Below are positions 21,121 through 30,772 of a stretch of 64,000 bases of DNA, in pieces (the first letter of the stretch is position 1; the number at the start of each line of letters is the position of its first letter). The notes under the pieces are model-generated. The model was not told the origin of the DNA. It saw only the letters and a program-made list of their open reading frames with translations, and made no database searches. Both the position numbers and the translations under genes were made by a program. The stretch covers positions 25,612 through 89,611 of the forward strand of contig NW_013546943.1 in NCBI RefSeq assembly GCF_000711695.1, in the 5' to 3' direction. The stretch is from Tilletiaria anomala UBC 951 (taxonomy: Eukaryota; Basidiomycota; Exobasidiomycetes; Georgefischeriales; Tilletiariaceae).

Positions 21121-22399
21121 CTACCTGTTGCTCTTCGCCACCCGCTCCAATTCGTCCTTTTTCTTGATGGCGTAGCTGCAGGCGCCCAGAAAACAAATAA
21201 AATGCGTTGTTAAGATTGTTCAGATGATTGCATGCGAGTTTTGGTCGGATCCAAATGAGAGGACCGAATTGGAAAAACGAGAAGAGGAAAAAGAAAGGTG
21301 GATGGAAAGGCCGCCATGATATCAGAAACAGAGTTCAGGAAGATGCAGAGAGTTGCAGAAAAGTAAAGATAAAAGATATAAAATGGTCAGCGTCGCATGG
21401 AAGCAAATGACAAGAGTGGACAACGTACGAGTTGGAGCTACCCTTGGCGGCGTTGATGAGCTCGTCGGCGAGGCACTCTGCAATGCTCTTGACGTTCCTG
21501 AAAGCGCTCTCACGCGTGCCAATGGTGATGAGAGCAATGGCCTGGTTCACCCTTCGGAGAGGGGACACGTCGACGGCCTGACGGCGAACGGTACCTGCCG
21601 AACCGATACGGGTCGAGTCCTCACGGGGACCGGTGTTGATGATGGCGTCAACGAGGATCTGGATTGGGTTGGCGTCGGTGAGGAGGTGAATGATCTCGAA
21701 AGCGTGCGCGACAATACGGACGGCCATGAGCTTCTTGCCGTTGTTACGGCCGTTCATCATGAGCCTGTAAAAACGAGAAGATCGGTGTGAGCCGCCGCCG
21801 CTCCGTTCATCATCCAGTGTGCAATCACAGCGAGACTGTAATGACAATTCCAGCCCTGCAACAAGCAAGCTGAAACCAGGAAACCGGATGCGCGTGGAAC
21901 GCCAACATATCCATCATAGTGTACCGCTTCCATGTGTGCCATGCTTCGAAATGAATAGACTCCGTCGAGAAGTTCACCCAAATCTCTCATCCATGCCACC
22001 CAAAGATACGGCCATTCCAATTGTTGTCGGCGCCGCAACAGTCCAGTACTTCCGCAATGCGCCCGCTTGTGAGCTCAGTCAAAAGTACTTACGAGTCAAC
22101 AAGTCGCTCAACGATGGCTGCGAATCGGGAAAGGCGAACATTGTATCAGCTCGGAGCACGCCGGCATCTGCATTCCCTCTTCCAGACGCGTACTCACGCA
22201 TGCTTGCCTTCTTGAAAGCCTTGGTCGCGTATCGCCCTGCAGTGTGGGGGACGTAGACTGCATTCCTCAGGCTGATGTAGTCCTGTAGCGAAATGTCCTT
22301 GACCTCGACTTCCTGCGCATCCCACTTGCCGAACAGGCGGACACCGCCGTTCGGGGCAGCGACAGCTGCAATCTCCCGAGGAACACCGACCTTTGCCAT
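21121..22399 (-). CDS. RPS5: 40S ribosomal protein S5 (uS7)
   Basis: Four exons, 22399-22198, 22117-22093, 21764-21429 and 21175-21121, encode 205 residues, the usual length. Introns are 80, 328 and 253 nt, all with GT-AG ends and matching phase. The second exon is only 25 nt. Sequence landmarks are [18 protein letters not shown], then PIVERLVDS, then [70 protein letters not shown], and the terminal [14 protein letters not shown]. It binds 18S rRNA in the head of the small subunit, at the mRNA exit and E-site side. It is divergent from RPS28, sharing a 430-bp promoter, which should favour balanced output of two 40S proteins. Confidence 0.97.
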
Positions 22400-22829
22400 G
22401 ATGTGCTGATGTGGACTGCTGGAGATGATCTCTAGGAGCTCTTGAATGCCCTCAGAGATTCGCAAGCAATGATCAAGGTCGGGATCACGTACAGAATCAT
22501 AACGCAAGGATGGTTCCAGATAAGCCCAAAGGTGGTGTCAAGCGCGCCGCGTCGCTGGGAGTGAAGTGGGCACGGGAGCTGCGGCGGCGGAAGAGCAGTC
22601 GTGAGTGGGCGCAATATATCGCCGCAGCCCAACAGTGCCGCGGAGACAAGTGCGCCAGTGCCGCTCGCAGCCCACGAACCGCTCCGCCTGCACCTGCCGA
22701 CACCAACAGGTGCCGCGCTCACCAGCACTGCTTGAGGCGTGCACCGAGATCGTCTTCTCACCTTCAAGACTTGATCATCGTTCAGCATATCCCTGTCTGG
22801 CTCTCTAGCATTCAGCAAGATCGCCCATC
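22400..22829. promoter_or_regulatory. Bidirectional promoter, RPS5 / RPS28
   Basis: Only 430 bp separates the two ATGs. It contains a TATA-like CAATATATCG near 22612-22621 and an inverted repeat GCACCTG-N10-CAGGTGC at 22690-22713. A plus-strand frame crosses this interval (from 22510) but has no recognised domain and would overlap the RPS28 start, so I do not call a gene. Confidence 0.6.
22690..22713. promoter_or_regulatory. Inverted repeat with two CACCTG/CAGGTG E-box cores
   Basis: Arms of 7 bp (22690-22696 and 22707-22713) flank a 10-bp spacer in the shared RPS5/RPS28 promoter. The E-box-like cores suggest a site for a dimeric or paired bHLH factor; this is inference from symmetry and location only. 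Confidence 0.35.
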
Positions 22830-23688
22830 ATGGAGTCCCAAAAGGTACCAGTTAAGCTCGCAAAGGTAAGCATTGCGATATGCTTGGGTTCTTTTGTGCA
22901 TTTCTATGCAAGTAGCGCTCGCATCCTGCTACTGGTCAGATCCGCGGATGGATCCACGAGGGGGAAGGAGGTCATTATCAGTACCCGGATGCAAAGACTC
23001 GAGGGCCAGGAGGACACCAGGAGACACATACCACAGCTTGCTGTGCGAGCATGGTTTCAAGGTGCAGAACGCCTGAGCAGATGGATATTTAGCAGTGAAG
23101 CGCTGATGTTTAAGAGTGCAGGTATGCTCGGCTCGAGCCTGTTTTTGCGTTGAAGCCGTCGAGTAGGAGCCGGTAGTGGCGCATATGGGCTCGCCTGGCT
23201 ATCGTGACAGCGCGTCGTTGGCTGGTGGTCAAGCCCTTCGATGCTTCACAGTGTCATTGATCGCTACACGTGAAAGTCTACAGCTCTCAGCAGGGGGCTG
23301 GAGAGGGCGGCAGATGAGGTACATGCTGCTTGCTGCAATGCATGCCTTTTTTGGTGGCCAGATGATAGGAGAAAGGTCGTTTTGTCAAGCCAATCAATTT
23401 TTCTAACTCTTTTCACTTTTGCTGCTCCACGCTGTACACAGGTCACGAAGGTCCTCGGCCGCACCGGCTCGCGCGGTGGTGTGATTCAAGTCCGCGTTGA
23501 ATTCATGGACGACACCTCGCGATCCATCATTCGTAACGTCAAGGGCCCCGTCAAGGAGGACGACATTCTCGCACTTCTCGAGTCCGAGCGTGAGGCAAGG
23601 TGCGTCATGTCACTGGTTCGCTTCATCACGTTTCTACCATCACTGACATCTCTTTCACGTTTTGTTTACCCACAGGCGGCTGCGTTAA
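22830..23688 (+). CDS. RPS28: 40S ribosomal protein S28 (eS28)
   Basis: Three exons, 22830-22865, 23442-23599 and 23676-23688, give 68 residues: [12 protein letters not shown], then [20 protein letters not shown] and the conserved [20 protein letters not shown], ending EREARRLR. Length and sequence match eS28, a small OB-fold protein of the 40S head near the mRNA exit channel. The first intron is 576 nt, much longer than others in the window; the second is 76 nt, with a CTGAC branch site at 23643-23647. The last exon is only 13 nt, so automatic annotation could miss it. The gene diverges from RPS5. Confidence 0.96.
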
Positions 23689-23958
23689 TCATGCGAAGAC
23701 CGCATGCTCCAGCCCATCCTTTCATGTTCCCTCCCTCTGGCATTCGCGCATTCGGTTGCACTGTACTATCACCAACACCGCGTGCACTCGTTTACTCGCA
23801 CTAGGCGGGCGCCGAGTCACAAAATGCAATCTGCTTGCAGATCGTGAAAGGAGCGCTGCGTTTCACATCTTCGAAAGGCAAATATGGAGGTCCAGGGTAC
23901 CTGCGAATAGCGATTACGAGCGCGTTTTTGATATTTGCATAAAGGATGCTCCGATAGA

Positions 23959-26573
23959 TTACACAATGATGAGATCTCCTTTGCAAGAAGAGCAATAAAG
24001 GAAATGCTCAGCGGCAAACTGAGTACTCCGGCCTGCTGAGTGCAGCGCAGGGCTGGTATCTGGCGCGAAAGCCGGACTCGCCAGGTACGCGTGCGGCGTC
24101 TTGAGCGCAGTGGATCGTTCTGCCTCCGCACTTTCTCCTGCTGTCACAGCCGGTGATGAGATGGACGTGGTCGGCAGAGGCACGATCGGATGCGCATCGG
24201 TGCCGCTGGAACCAAAGCCAGCGGACCTTGGGGACAGCGAAAAGTCCTGCTCTTCGCCTATGCGCGCCTTGAGCATCTGCAGCGACTCCCTCCTGCGATG
24301 TCGCTGTGCCGGCGGGAGGTTGGTCGGTGCGGTGATGGTCTGCAACCCGCGCCGCGGGCTCAGCCCGTCCGATGCAGATGCCTTGGAGGCTGCTTGCAGC
24401 ATCGACTTGGCTGATGACGATGCGTAGGGCGACGGCGAGTCGAAAAAGTCGCCTCGTTCGGCGAGCGGCGACAGAGAGGGTACATGCGCAGCGGTTGCAC
24501 TGCGCCTGTGCGCCCGCGAGCCCAGCGGAGCAGACTTGGACGCCGGTGCAGATGATGTGGTCACGGTCGGCGGAACACCACCTGGGATCTGTAAATTGCC
24601 GTTCGAGCTGGCCTCTTTGGCTACCAGTTGCATCTCGAGCTCTGCAGCCTTGCCCGCTGCCGTGCGCGCCTTTTGAGTTTCCTCGAACAGTGACGCTTCG
24701 AGTTTGCGGATCTGGGAGCGCGCAGCGGAGAGATCTTGCTCATGCTGCTGGCTGAGGTCGTCAACGAATTGCTTGTCGAAAAGCTGCTTGTTGTCCGCCA
24801 CCGTTACCGGCGCAAGTGGCACCTGTGCCCGTTCTTCCGCCTCTTCGACCTTCTGGATGAGCCTTTCTGCCTCGGATTTGAGTTTCTCTCCCTCCTTCTT
24901 GGTGCTGTCGAGCGCGTTCTTCAGCTCATCTCGCCCCGCCTGCACCTCTTTCAGCTCTGATTGCAGCTTTTTCGCCTCGCTCTCTGCAGCTAGCAGATCC
25001 TTTTGGAGGGATGTGCTCATGCTCTTCAGCTCCTCCCCAGATGCTTTCGCTTTCGCCTCGAGCTCGGCAGTCGTCTTTTCCGCAGACTCTTTAGTGGCAG
25101 CTAGCGCAGCCTCTAGCTCTGACACTTTCTTGCTTAGCAAAGTCTTCTCCTTCTCCGCATTAACCTTGGTCTTTTCTTCAGCTTTTGCCGAAGCTTCCAA
25201 CGCGGCGAGTTGGTTATCAAGCTCCTTGACCCGCCTGTCCCCATCCGACGCCTTGCCCTCCGCGTCCTTGATCTTATTCTCCAAGGCCGCCTTCTCCTCC
25301 GTCCACGCTGCTTTCTCCTGCGTCAGGTCTCCTACACGCTTGTTGACATCCATCAGCGTGCTGACCTGCCGCTCGCTCTCTTTTTGCAATTTATCCAGCC
25401 TCTTTTCCGCTTCCGACGCTCGCTTGGACGCATCGCCTGCCTCTTTCTTGGTTGCCTCCAGGGACGCCTTCAAAGTGGCTCCCTCATCCTGCGCAGATGA
25501 GAGCTCCTGCTTGAGCTTGTCAAGCTCGCCCTTATGCGAGTCGTACCGCGAACGCACATCCTTTCCTTCCTTTTGTGCGTCTTCCAATTGCTTCTTCAGC
25601 TTCGTCTCGCTGTCCGAAACTTTGGTAACCCGGCTCTCCGCATCCTTGAGCTTGCTTTCCAGACTTGACTTGTCCTGTTTGAGCATATCAATTTGCTTGT
25701 TGGATTCTTCCACTTTGACCTTGGTGTCGTTCAGTGTCTGCCCTCGTCGATTTACCTCTGCCTCGAGGCTCGTGACGCGATCTTCTGCGCTGCTCAGACT
25801 CTTTTTCAGCGTGCTGATCTCTACATCTTTGGCCTTTCCGGATTTAGCTTGCACTTCAAGGTCCTTGATCTTCTCCTTAGATTTCTTGGATGCGCCTTCG
25901 AGCTCCTGGTTCTGTTTCTCCAGCTTGGAGAGCGACGCTTGGACGCTGTCATACTTGGACTGGAGTGACTTGGCGGACTCCTTAGCCTCCTCGACTTTTC
26001 GTTGGAGCTCTTCACACTTTGATTGTGCGGTCTCGTGCTCCTTTTCCGCCTGCTCACGTTTCTTGTTCGCCTCTGTCAACTCCTTGCTAGACGACTGGGA
26101 CTTGCCGGCGGCTTCGCTTTCGAGCTTGTCGATGCGGGACTTCAGGGCAGCCTTCTCTGTTTGGAGGGCTTCTACTTGCGCCTTTGCATTCTCAAGGTCT
26201 CGCTGCAGCGCCGCGGAGAGCTCCTCTCCCAGCGTCGACGTCTCCCCTACTTCGGCCCCTGTTTCCTCATCTACCCGAGAGGAAGAAGCAGCAGCATCGT
26301 TGGCGCTGGCCGACTTGTCATCAGCTTCGTCGGCGCCCTTGCCCGTGCTCTGCTTTTCAGCCTTCCCCTCTGTGTCTCCATTTCCTTCGCCGTCCTTTGC
26401 TCCTGTCTTCTTCTTTTGATGTTTTGCGAGCTATAATGAGAGGTGCAAAGAGAGGTACGCTCAAGGATGAGCACTTGCGGCATTGCACGCTCCACACAAC
26501 CAATGTACAGGCTCACCTGTTTCCGAGCTCGTGCTGCAGCTGCCGCCCGATCGGCGGCGGTCCTGTCGGACAT
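23959..26573 (-). CDS. Golgin-type coiled-coil protein, GM130/Bug1-like
   Basis: Exon 1, 26573-26517 (MSDRTAADRAAAAARARKQ), joins exon 2, 26430-23959, across an 86-nt intron, giving 842 residues. The start, ARARKQ-LAKHQKKKTGAK, resembles the Lys-rich N-terminus of cis-Golgi golgins. About 500 residues of near-continuous coiled coil follow, rich in Glu, Lys, Ala and Ser. A Ser/Pro-rich tail contains RHRRRESLQMLKARIGEEQ, and the protein ends CSSCKGDLIIV. The hydrophobic C-terminus resembles the GM130 end that binds the GRASP PDZ region; Bug1 plays that part with Grh1 in yeast. I infer a tether for ER-Golgi vesicles. Coiled coils resemble one another, so Imh1/Rud3-like identity cannot be excluded. 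Confidence 0.68.
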
Positions 26574-27126
26574 ATCCAGTGACCTCTGGTTGGAGCCACC
26601 GCCGCGTCGTTGCTGGTTGTGCAGACGGCTCCTTCAGACCAAGGTCGATGAACCTGCTTCGAGTTAGAAGCGTGACTACGGTAATGAAGTCTCTCGAGAT
26701 GTGCTGGGCTCACTCTATTGCTCTGCGGGAGACTGCCACCACCGTATCATCCGCGCACGCCTCTCTCCTGACCCAACTGAGCGCGCTTCGTGATACACTG
26801 AGGCATGAGTCAAAAGCGACGGCCTGGAGGCAGAGCGCCACCCATAAAGAGGCACCAGTGCTCTACCCACAGCGCGTCAGCCGAGATGCCAACTTGGAGT
26901 CTTCATGAGTTCCGCTCTCCCCACAATTCTGGACCATCCCGCATGTCGAAAGTGTTTCTTATTGGGCCTGTCGAGCTGATCGGAGGACGCTTTGTGCAGT
27001 GACCACATTGGACAATCGACGGTGGCTATTCATTTCGCATCGGTTCCAGCTGCCTGTAGCGCCTCCATCTATCGGGCACTTGAAAGTCACCGCAACGGGA
27101 GCCCAGGGCTCACCGCAGGAGGCAGC
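26574..27126. other. Divergent promoter region, golgin / acyltransferase
   Basis: About 550 bp lies between the starts of two divergent genes. Frames here are short and unrecognised. It presumably holds both promoters; no specific motif stands out. Confidence 0.5.
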
Positions 27127-30020
27127 ATGAAGCGTGCATCCGTTGGTCGTGGGGATGCAGCCTCTGCAGCGCTCTCATCACCCTCGTCTGCCTCTTCCTG
27201 CTCCTTGCTGGAGCCGTCTGTGCTGGATTCCGCTTCGACCTCGCAGTCTGGTGCTCCAATACGCCAGCGGACCCTAGACTTGATCGATCATATAGACGTC
27301 AATTCTCCTGATGTCCGTGGCAGCATCGACGGCTCCGAAGGAGAGCAAAATGACCTCAACGTCGTCGCCGCGTACAAGGCCCACTTTCGAGAGGACCCGG
27401 TCGCATTCTTGCAGCAAGTCTGGGCTTATGGACAAGGCGAGGGATGGAGAGGGTATGTATCGAATGTGATATGATACGGTCAAACCGCGTCGCGCCGGAA
27501 TGCATTAACTGACCCTGCGGCGTGGCATGCAGATACACAGACTACATAGGCACCCCCATCTTGTACCCATCTTCATCTACCGAAGCCATCCACGGCGTGC
27601 TGACGAGCGAAGCGGTGCGCATGCGAATTCAGGTTCTCGTATCCAAGCGTCTTGACAGGCTCCTTCCCGACTCGCACGCTCCTGCCGATGACAAGGAACG
27701 CAAGCAATACTTTGTCTTTCGCGAGCGCAGGCGACGCGAGATGGAAGCCCAACTGACCGATGTTGCGGCAGCCATGATGGAAAAGTCGGCAGCAAGGCTT
27801 GATAGCCTTCCTTTCCTAAAGGTCTTTGCCGCCAGTGTCAACAACATCTTGGCGAGGATGTACAACCAGGGTATTCACATCTCGGCACCCGAGGTCATGA
27901 ATCTCCGCAGGGCAGCAGCTCATGCGGCCGAAAAGAAACAAAGCCTGATCTTTCTTCCAGCACACAAAAGCCACATCGTGCGTGTTAAGGCGAATCACTG
28001 TTCGTTGTGGACAGCTTTCCAATAAACTCACTTCGCTTTGCTTTGACTGCACAGGACTATCTCACAGTCAGCTGGCTAATGTTCCGTCTAGGGATTGCCT
28101 TGCCGCACATTGTCGCCGGCGAGAATCTGGACATTCCAGTTGTGGGACAAATTCTTCGCAGGGGAGGTGCCTTCTTTATCAGGAGGCAGTTCAAGGGGGA
28201 TGAACTTTATCCGATCGTCATTCGTGAATATATCGAGGTGAGCGCTGATCGTCAAAAGGCTCCCCAGCTGCATTCGGACTGACCCTCTTTGCTGCCGTTT
28301 GACGCCACATAGCAACTCCTCGCAGCGGGAAAGAATATCGAATGCTTCATCGAGGGCACGCGCTCGAGAACGGGAAAGCTCTTACCTCCCAAGCTAGGAA
28401 TCCTCAAGTATATTGTAGACGGCTTGATGGACGGACGCACGAACGATGTCTGGATCTGTCCCATATCGTTACAGTACGACAGTGTCATCGAGAGCGAGAC
28501 GTACGTCTCGGAACTACTGGGAAAACCAAAAGAAAGCGAGACACTACTCGGGCTGCTAAGCGGTAGCTCCAGCTTATTGCAGCTAAAAATGGGAAGGATC
28601 GACAGTGCGTTCCCACATCGCGTGAGATATTTACAAACAGATTAACACCCCATTCCCTTTACTCTCTTCGCAGTCCGCTTCCAGCAGCCTTGGTCGCTCA
28701 AAGGCTTCATGGAGGAGCAACGCGAGCGTCGTGACATTGCACAGCATCCTGGCTCGCCCGCCATTCCGTTTGACGCCAAGAACAGGCCTCAGCACAAGCT
28801 TATCCTCCTCAAAGCGCTCGGCTACCGCATCTTGGCCGATATCAACAGCGCATCGGTCGTCATGCCCGCAGCCCTCGTCGGAACAGTTATCCTCACGCTG
28901 CGCGGTCGCGGCGTCGGACGTCGCGAGTTAATTCGCCGCGTCGAGTGGCTGCGCTCAGCCATTCTGGCGAAAGGCTACCGTGTCGCCGACTTTGGGCAGA
29001 TGTCGATAGGTGAAGTAGTCGATCGCACGCTCGGCCTCATGAAGGACCTCATCTTTGAGCACAAGGACGTCATGGAGCCGACATTCGAGCCCATCAGGCG
29101 CTTTGAGCTCTCGTTCTACCGCAACCAGGTCATGCACGTCTTCGTCTCTGAGAGTCTGGCATCCGCCACGCTCTACACGGCCGTCAAGCAAGGCGGCGCA
29201 GCGCCCAATCAGCGTCTGACGCGCGGCCAGTTCGACTCCGAAGTGGCGTTCTTGAGTATGGTGCTCAAGAACGAATTCGTTTATGGGACCGAATCGCTTG
29301 GCGACAATGTCGACAAGACGATCCAGACTCTTGTCCAAGATCGCGTGTTCAAGCGTTTCGAGGACGAGACCATCGGCCTCGCACCGCAGGAGAGGGACAT
29401 TGGACGGGAAAACTTTGACACTTACTTGTTCATGGTCTGGCCTTTCATTGAGGTGAGTGCCTGGGTGCCAGGCACATATTGTCCAGACGCCACGAAGAAG
29501 AATACTGACGATTGATTGGCTTTCACAGGGCTACTGGTTGGCAGCCTGCGCTTTAGTGTGCCTGACGCCGATTCCAGAGAATGCGGGAGCGGCTGGCTCG
29601 ACTGCCTGGTTCGCGTCCAAGGACTTTGAGAAGCGCGCGCAGCTCTTTGGCAAAACGCTCTACCAGCAAGGCGAGCTGAGCTATCTGGAGGCGATCAACG
29701 TCGCTGTGCTGCAGCAAGCGTTTGGGCGATACGAGGAGCTGGGCATGATCATCCGTAAACCGTCGAACGCAGTCAAGCCCATCCCGCTCGTGGCGCTGCA
29801 TCCGGACTGGAGACCTACATGGAAGGAAGGTCAGCTGCAGCCTACTGGAAAGCTCTGGGAGCACCTGGAAAGACTTGGTCGCTTCAGAAGAGAAGGCAAA
29901 GATCGGAGAGAGCAGCTCGTCAGCCGCAAGATCTTACAGCACGCCAATGGCAATGCTCCGCCCGTCGTCGAGTGGACCAAGGAACAAGAGCGGTGGGCAG
30001 AGGACCGCGCGCACCTATGA
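27127..30020 (+). CDS. PlsB/GNPAT-type glycerol-P or DHAP acyltransferase, PTS1
   Basis: Six exons, 27127-27452, 27533-27977, 28055-28237, 28313-28604, 28674-29452 and 29529-30020, encode 838 residues. Introns are 80, 77, 75, 69 and 76 nt. The acyltransferase core is plain: HKSHID (H253-D258, the HX4D catalytic motif), [10 protein letters not shown] (motif II), [11 protein letters not shown] at about 330-340 (motif III) and CPISLQYD (motif IV). A long C-terminal helical part matches the PlsB/GPAT/GNPAT layout. The enzyme should acylate sn-1 of glycerol-3-phosphate or dihydroxyacetone phosphate. It ends in AHL, which fits the peroxisomal PTS1 pattern, as does mammalian GNPAT with AKL. This supports a peroxisomal DHAP acyltransferase, but substrate choice cannot be read from sequence. 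Confidence 0.85.
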
Positions 30021-30772
30021 AATATTTAGTTCTACAATCAGCGCCCTTTGATTGCTTGTGTTTCATTTGCTTTAAATGGTATGAATCGTAGGAGTATGGA
30101 ATTGAACGATACCATGCGACTTGTTACCTTTCTGTGGAGAGAGACCAGAAGTGCTTCTGCGGGGCGCGCGACGGCGCGAGCTGTTATTCCCTGTGGACTG
30201 TGGCCTGGTGCCTGCCGTGTGTTGCTCAACCCTTCGGTCTTGATTTGAGGCACTCGGCTGGTTGTCTCGTCCTCTGCGCGGGCAGTCAAGCGCCCGCAGA
30301 TTTTCGCAACACCTTTCCCTAACCCTTTCCCTCCCTCTCTGCAACCCGCTCCTTACATCTCGACATCCATCCAACGGATAGGCAGCCCCTTGCCAGTCTT
30401 CAGATTCAGCGAAGGGTACCGACACTTCGCATGCACATGCTCGACTGCCGCTGGCGCGTTGTCTTGCGCGCTCATCGTGGGCGTCGACTCGACCGGGGCT
30501 GCACGGTCCTCCTCATCCGCTCACCTCGCCCGCTTCGGCTGATTCAAGGGCGGGCGAGCTGCTGACAGCGCATCCGGCTCTCCCATTGCTGGGTGCTGGT
30601 AATACGCTGCACTAGTCTGTCGCGGCAGCAAAATTTGATTTTGTCAACGCCAGGAACATCCAGCACAAAGCCTCGCCTGCCGCCTGCAAAGTAGGCAACG
30701 CGAGGCCACGCTGCTTACTCGACTTGGTTAGCGTCAAGCCAATCCGTAGGCACCATTGCACGGAGATCCAAG
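30021..30772. other. Intergenic between acyltransferase and TBL1-like gene
   Basis: Two tandem plus-strand genes flank this 750-bp stretch. CCCTAACCC at 30317-30325 is a TTAGGG-type word in a pyrimidine-rich tract (30311-30359), 448 bp before the TBL1-like start. Nothing coding is recognised. Confidence 0.55.

Noticed and set aside
21765-22092. Perfect box-C-like ATGATGA in the third intron region of RPS5
   Set aside because: It is close to the acceptor and has no CTGA downstream within the intron, so no C/D snoRNA fits.
22866-23441. Possible snoRNA in the RPS28 intron
   Set aside because: Near-matches to box C occur, but none is followed at the right distance by a CTGA box with terminal pairing.
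24704-26419. A 571-residue plus-strand open frame
   Set aside because: It is antisense to the golgin coiled coil; its Ser/Leu/Phe-rich product is what Glu/Lys/Ala codons give on the opposite strand.
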